Shown here piece after piece: positions 60,592 to 64,000 of a stretch of 64,000 nt of DNA. The first letter of the stretch is position 1, and each line of letters begins with the position of its first letter. The stretch is from Brassica napus (lineage: Eukaryota > Streptophyta > Magnoliopsida > Brassicales > Brassicaceae): contig NC_063447.1 of NCBI RefSeq assembly GCF_020379485.1, positions 58,889,452 to 58,953,451 on the forward strand. Direction: 5' to 3'. The notes beneath the pieces are model-generated. The model had not been told where the DNA came from, made no database searches, and saw only the letters and a list, made by a program, of their open reading frames with translations. The translations under genes were made by a program, and so were the position numbers.

Positions 60592-60983
60592 CACGGTCTC
60601 AGAAGAGTTATCAGGGTTACAGTACGCTATATAAATATGTATATGCAAAATATAAAGGAAATTGTATGTTAATTTATATAAAATATACAACAAACATATA
60701 TTATTTGGTATATGTATATTTTTAGCAATAAGTGAAATTTATTGAATTTTTAGATATAACGTTAGGATTTTCTTTATAAAAAATCACTTTATTTTTTAAA
60801 AATAATTTCATTATTATTAATTTGCAAGATAGCTCATTTAACTTACGATCAGATTAGATGATTAGAGTTCGAATTAATGGATGCAAATTTATATACTAAA
60901 TAAGCTGAGTTAATGTAGACTATAAAATTCTTTTTTTAATTCATGATAAGATGAACTAAGCTGAGAGAACTAGCTCATTTTAA

Positions 60984-61180
60984 CCAAGTGGCCTTCGTCT
61001 AGTGGTAAAGAGCTCACTGATGTGATTACTGTTTTATGTTCGATTTCCCTATGTCACCCGGCGCGTTTTAAGTGGTAAGAAAACGTGGATCATACAGGTC
61101 TCATTGTGGTTAGTCTTTGGACCTAAAAATTTTTGGGCCTAGAAAGCTTTTGGGATCTACGGTTATCAAAAAAAAAAAAA
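60984..61180 (+). mobile_element. tRNA-derived SINE
   Basis: A perfect 18-bp target duplication AGAACTAGCTCATTTTAA flanks it (60966-60983 and 61181-61198). The body has an A-box-like TAGTGGTAAAGAGCTC near 61000 and a B-box-like GTTCGATTTCCC near 61038, and ends in an A run of about 14. The length is 197 bp. This fits the Brassicaceae SINE pattern. Confidence 0.92.
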
Positions 61181-61198
61181 AGAACTAGCTCATTTTAA

Positions 61199-62706
61199 TA
61201 ACTCAAGGGAGTTGTATGTTTTATATAATCTTACATTATCTCACTCGTGGACAACTGCGATTTATAATTGAGAACAAAATGAAACACGCCAGACTGGTAA
61301 AACGGACCAACCAAATTTGTTTGGCCTTTTCTTGTTGTCAGGATCCCCTGTGGAACTTTTGCTTACATATGTACTTCTGTGTAATATATTTTAGTTTTTT
61401 TTTCTGTAACAAATTATATATTAGTTATGAATCTTATGATTCGAAATCTAGTTGTTAAATATTTGGAACATATATATCATATATGCCGACTAGCGGACAA
61501 CTACTGGTCGTGCTGCAATTTCTATTCGTAATCATACAAAATAAAGCTTTGAAAAAAAATTTGTACAAAAAAAAACTTTGAAAAAAGAACTAGGAAATAA
61601 TATATATTATCTGATTTTAATATCAGATCATGCAGGGTTTGTCTTGAACCATGTGAATCTCAAATTATCTAATTTTATCAAAGTAAACCATGTGAAACTC
61701 AAAAATCATCTGATATTAGCAAATCGTGTCAAGTAACTGTAAAGGGTCAAGAAGAAAATACATATGCTTATGAACCTTGTTCTTTATGTAATGTCATTTT
61801 AAATGCTAATTTATCCGATTTCGCATTTTCTGTTTTTATAGATTTTTAATCTTGTTGCGCTGTTTTAAATACTATGTGATTTACCAGAAGAACAATTTCC
61901 ATACTGCACGATTACGTTATAAGACAAATATCTGTTTTTACGTATTCGGTCACTACTACTATCACCCACCGCAGTAGTGTTTATTCATGCGTCAATTGGT
62001 ATTCAAAAACATAAATAAAACTTGATTATATAGTGAAGGTCAGCTTGTTTAGGCACATCTTAACGATATCTAGTTGTCAAACCAAAAATAATAACTATAT
62101 AGTTGTTTACCTTAAATAAAATAAAATTGAAACATGATGTTAGGATTTCCTCATTCCAATTAAGAAATTAAATTTTATCCATTAGAAAAGGGTTTCAGTC
62201 ATTTAGATATTGAAAATTTCTATATATTAGTTAATCATTTTAAAATGCTTACTATTTTGGAATCAAAACTTGATTTCACACCATTTTATGTATTGCATAT
62301 ATTAAAATAATTGAACACGAAATTGAATTTGAAATAATTACTCTTAATCAACAATATATCTTATAATGAAGGACTAATTAACATGATTATTACTTTCATG
62401 TGTCACGACTTTTGGTTCATTAAATAATTGATGACAATTGTATTTTGAGACTATTCGTAGAGTATTCTGGATTATATTATTCTATAAGAATCCTCCAAAA
62501 TTCCGTGACACTAATTCTTAGAATCCAAACAAAAATTCTCTTCACATATTATATAGATATTGAGAATTGTCAATTTGTCATATTTGAAACAATAATTTAA
62601 CTATTCGATGTGAGGTACAGAGATTCATTCCCCATGTGAATGCTCTGCCCCTAATCAAAGACTTCACTTCCACCTATGCAATGTATAGTATAGAGAAAAG
62701 ACCATT
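61199..62706. other. Intergenic AT-rich DNA
   Basis: No open frame with recognisable motifs; several A/T homopolymers. No gene, RNA or element borders seen. Confidence 0.5.
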
Positions 62707-63100
62707 TGATTATAATTATAGAAACATAAACTCTAAAGTGTGTATCTTGTGAATCAGAGAAGCAAAGTTTAACGAAGAAGATAACTTTAACTTTATTGTT
62801 ATTCAACTTGCCAAAAACATTACATCATCAGGTCCTTATATACACAACCTTAATCTTATCCTTAGTCTTGTCAGCATATGACAGCACACTCAGTCAGCAT
62901 ATGACAGCACACTCAGTCAAGGCTCCAAATCTGTTGAACGTACTGATCTCCTTAGCTGTCACACCGGTACGTAACGTTGCCTTTTGCTTTCTGTCCAAGA
63001 CTAACGTTTCGACCGTTGCTTCTTCTAAAGCCACACATGTAGGCTTTTGTTCGACTTGGACCGCATCCTTCTCCTTCTCTTGGCCCATACTATCAATACA
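62707..63100 (-). repeat. 3' LTR of a truncated Copia element
   Basis: On the minus strand the sequence GAAGGGG is followed by TGTATTGATAG (from 63100), a purine tract and LTR start. A TATA box TGTATATAAGG lies near 62840. The end is placed at TATAATCA (62707) by the CA rule and is less certain. A 24-bp tandem repeat (GTCAGCATATGACAGCACACTCA) lies at 62869-62918. Confidence 0.6.
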
Positions 63101-63355
63101 CCCCTTCAAACTAAGTGTGGAGAGTAAGGAAACACTTAGTTTGAATCGTAACTTGCAGAAAACGTCTTGTGATAGACACTTTGTGAACACATCGGCTAGT
63201 TGATATGATGCGGGAATATGCTTGACTTCAAGCTTCTTCATCGCCACTCTTTCCCTCACATAATGCCAGTCCACTTCAAAATGTTTAGTTCTCTTGTGAA
63301 ACCTCGGATTAGCAGTCAGACACACTGCTGATAGATGGAGAAGAACATTGTGGTC
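63101..63355 (-). pseudogene. Copia RNase H C-terminal fragment
   Basis: The minus frame reads LSAVCLTANPRFHKRTKHFE, DWHYVRERVA, VKHIPASYQLADVFTK and CKLRFKL, the conserved end of Copia Pol. Upstream of about 63355 the similarity stops abruptly, so the element is truncated. The frame continues past the normal end into the LTR. Confidence 0.85.
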
Positions 63356-64000
63356 GCTTGGTTTGATGGTTCTGTTTGCTGGCTGAGTTGTAGGCTTGGA
63401 ATATGGAATTGAATGGTTAGGCTGGTTCTGGTTTTGCTAAGGATTAGTTTATGGCAACAAGTTTTAGCGCACTCAAGATGCTCGGTAAGATGTCAAACAG
63501 AGAACCAGTTTACATTTGTTTCATGAATAGAAGCAGAGAGTATGTAGGTTTTAGTAGTTGTGGGGACATTCTCCTTTGTCATGAGAAGTATTTGTTGACC
63601 TAGTGAGAAAGAAAGGTCATAGTGTACCTATGAGTGAGATCGACTAAGCTCTCCAAGTTCAAGAGAAACTTCTGAGTGAAGCCATGCGATACTCTCCAAG
63701 TATGGACCGTACAATCTCATACTGATCTCTATCTCTGCAATGAAGTGAGGAATCTACTTACATCTCCATGGGATCCTTCTTACTACTCAAGCTCCTATTA
63801 AGTTCATGCATATGCGCTTCAAACTCAGCTTCGTTGAGATCCACCTACGCTAAGTATGCGGGCGAATATTAGAGCACAAGCCCAAACCACTGAAGTCAAG
63901 CCCAAAGCCCTGGTAGTCTAGGTTTTCTATCAAGATGGAATTGATATAAATAGATGTGTAAGATCATTGTAGTAGAGAACTTTGGCTGCGGTAAAGAGCA
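63356..64000. other. Unassigned sequence at the right edge
   Basis: Repeat-like sequence without a gene I recognise. A 50-codon frame (63451-63603) has no known motif. From about 63864 the phrase GAGCACAAGCCCAAACC then AAGCCCAAAGCCC and a TATA-like TTGATATAAATAG suggest the start of another LTR cut by the window end. Confidence 0.3.

Noticed and set aside
63451..63603. 50-codon frame beginning MATSFSALKMLGK
   Set aside because: No known family, no promoter or splice evidence, and it sits in repeat-like DNA at the window edge.

Overview
The window is plant nuclear DNA from the mustard family (Brassicaceae, probably Brassica, Raphanus or a close relative). The evidence is spliced genes with GT-AG introns, AT-rich intergenic DNA, dense LTR retrotransposons, Helitrons, LINE and SINE insertions, and gene content that, as I recall it, matches the Arabidopsis block At2g37660 to At2g37700 in the same order. 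No database search was possible; identifications rest on reading the translations.

Layout. 1-4.7 kb: a nearly complete Ty1/Copia element (Copia-1) inside a GRAS-gene remnant. 4.8-6.4 kb (-): chloroplast Rossmann-fold NAD(P)-binding protein. 6.5-9.8 kb: DUF1985-type relic, a Harbinger MITE and a GC-rich double hairpin. 9.9-13.2 kb (-): WD40 protein. 14.4-15.9 kb: solo LTR. 16.05-17.16 kb (-): FHY1, the phytochrome A nuclear-import adaptor, with a CACGCGC site upstream. 17.7-23.8 kb: Copia-2, with nearly identical LTRs but no intact gag-pol. 24.0-26.0 kb (-): Vid24/GID4-family protein, divergent from 26.7-29.9 kb (+), the PurK-PurE AIR carboxylase of purine synthesis. 30.2-36.8 kb (-) and 52.9-56.3 kb (-): two intact CER1-like (alkane/wax) paralogues. 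37-52.6 kb and 56.4-64 kb: TE-rich DNA with Helitrons, 5'-truncated LINEs, a SINE, MITEs and Copia fragments.

The two CER1-like genes come from a segmental tandem duplication. The right copy still carries a piece of the AIR-carboxylase 3' UTR at 52613, and flanking homology continues to about 44.2 kb (copy 1) and 59.8 kb (copy 2). The two copies act as filled and empty controls for later insertions: a Tat-like LTR element in intron 2 of copy 1, a Helitron downstream in copy 2, and MITEs in copy 1. The sequence immediately upstream of the copy-1 ATG looks like the LTR of a Copia fragment in sense orientation. The promoter sequence shared with copy 2 now lies about 4.8 kb away at 41.7 kb, so copy 1 may be LTR-driven.

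The least expected signal is inside Copia-2. An internal TATA promoter has two perfect MSA-type (G2/M) MYB motifs and is followed by a 56-residue two-helix membrane micro-ORF.
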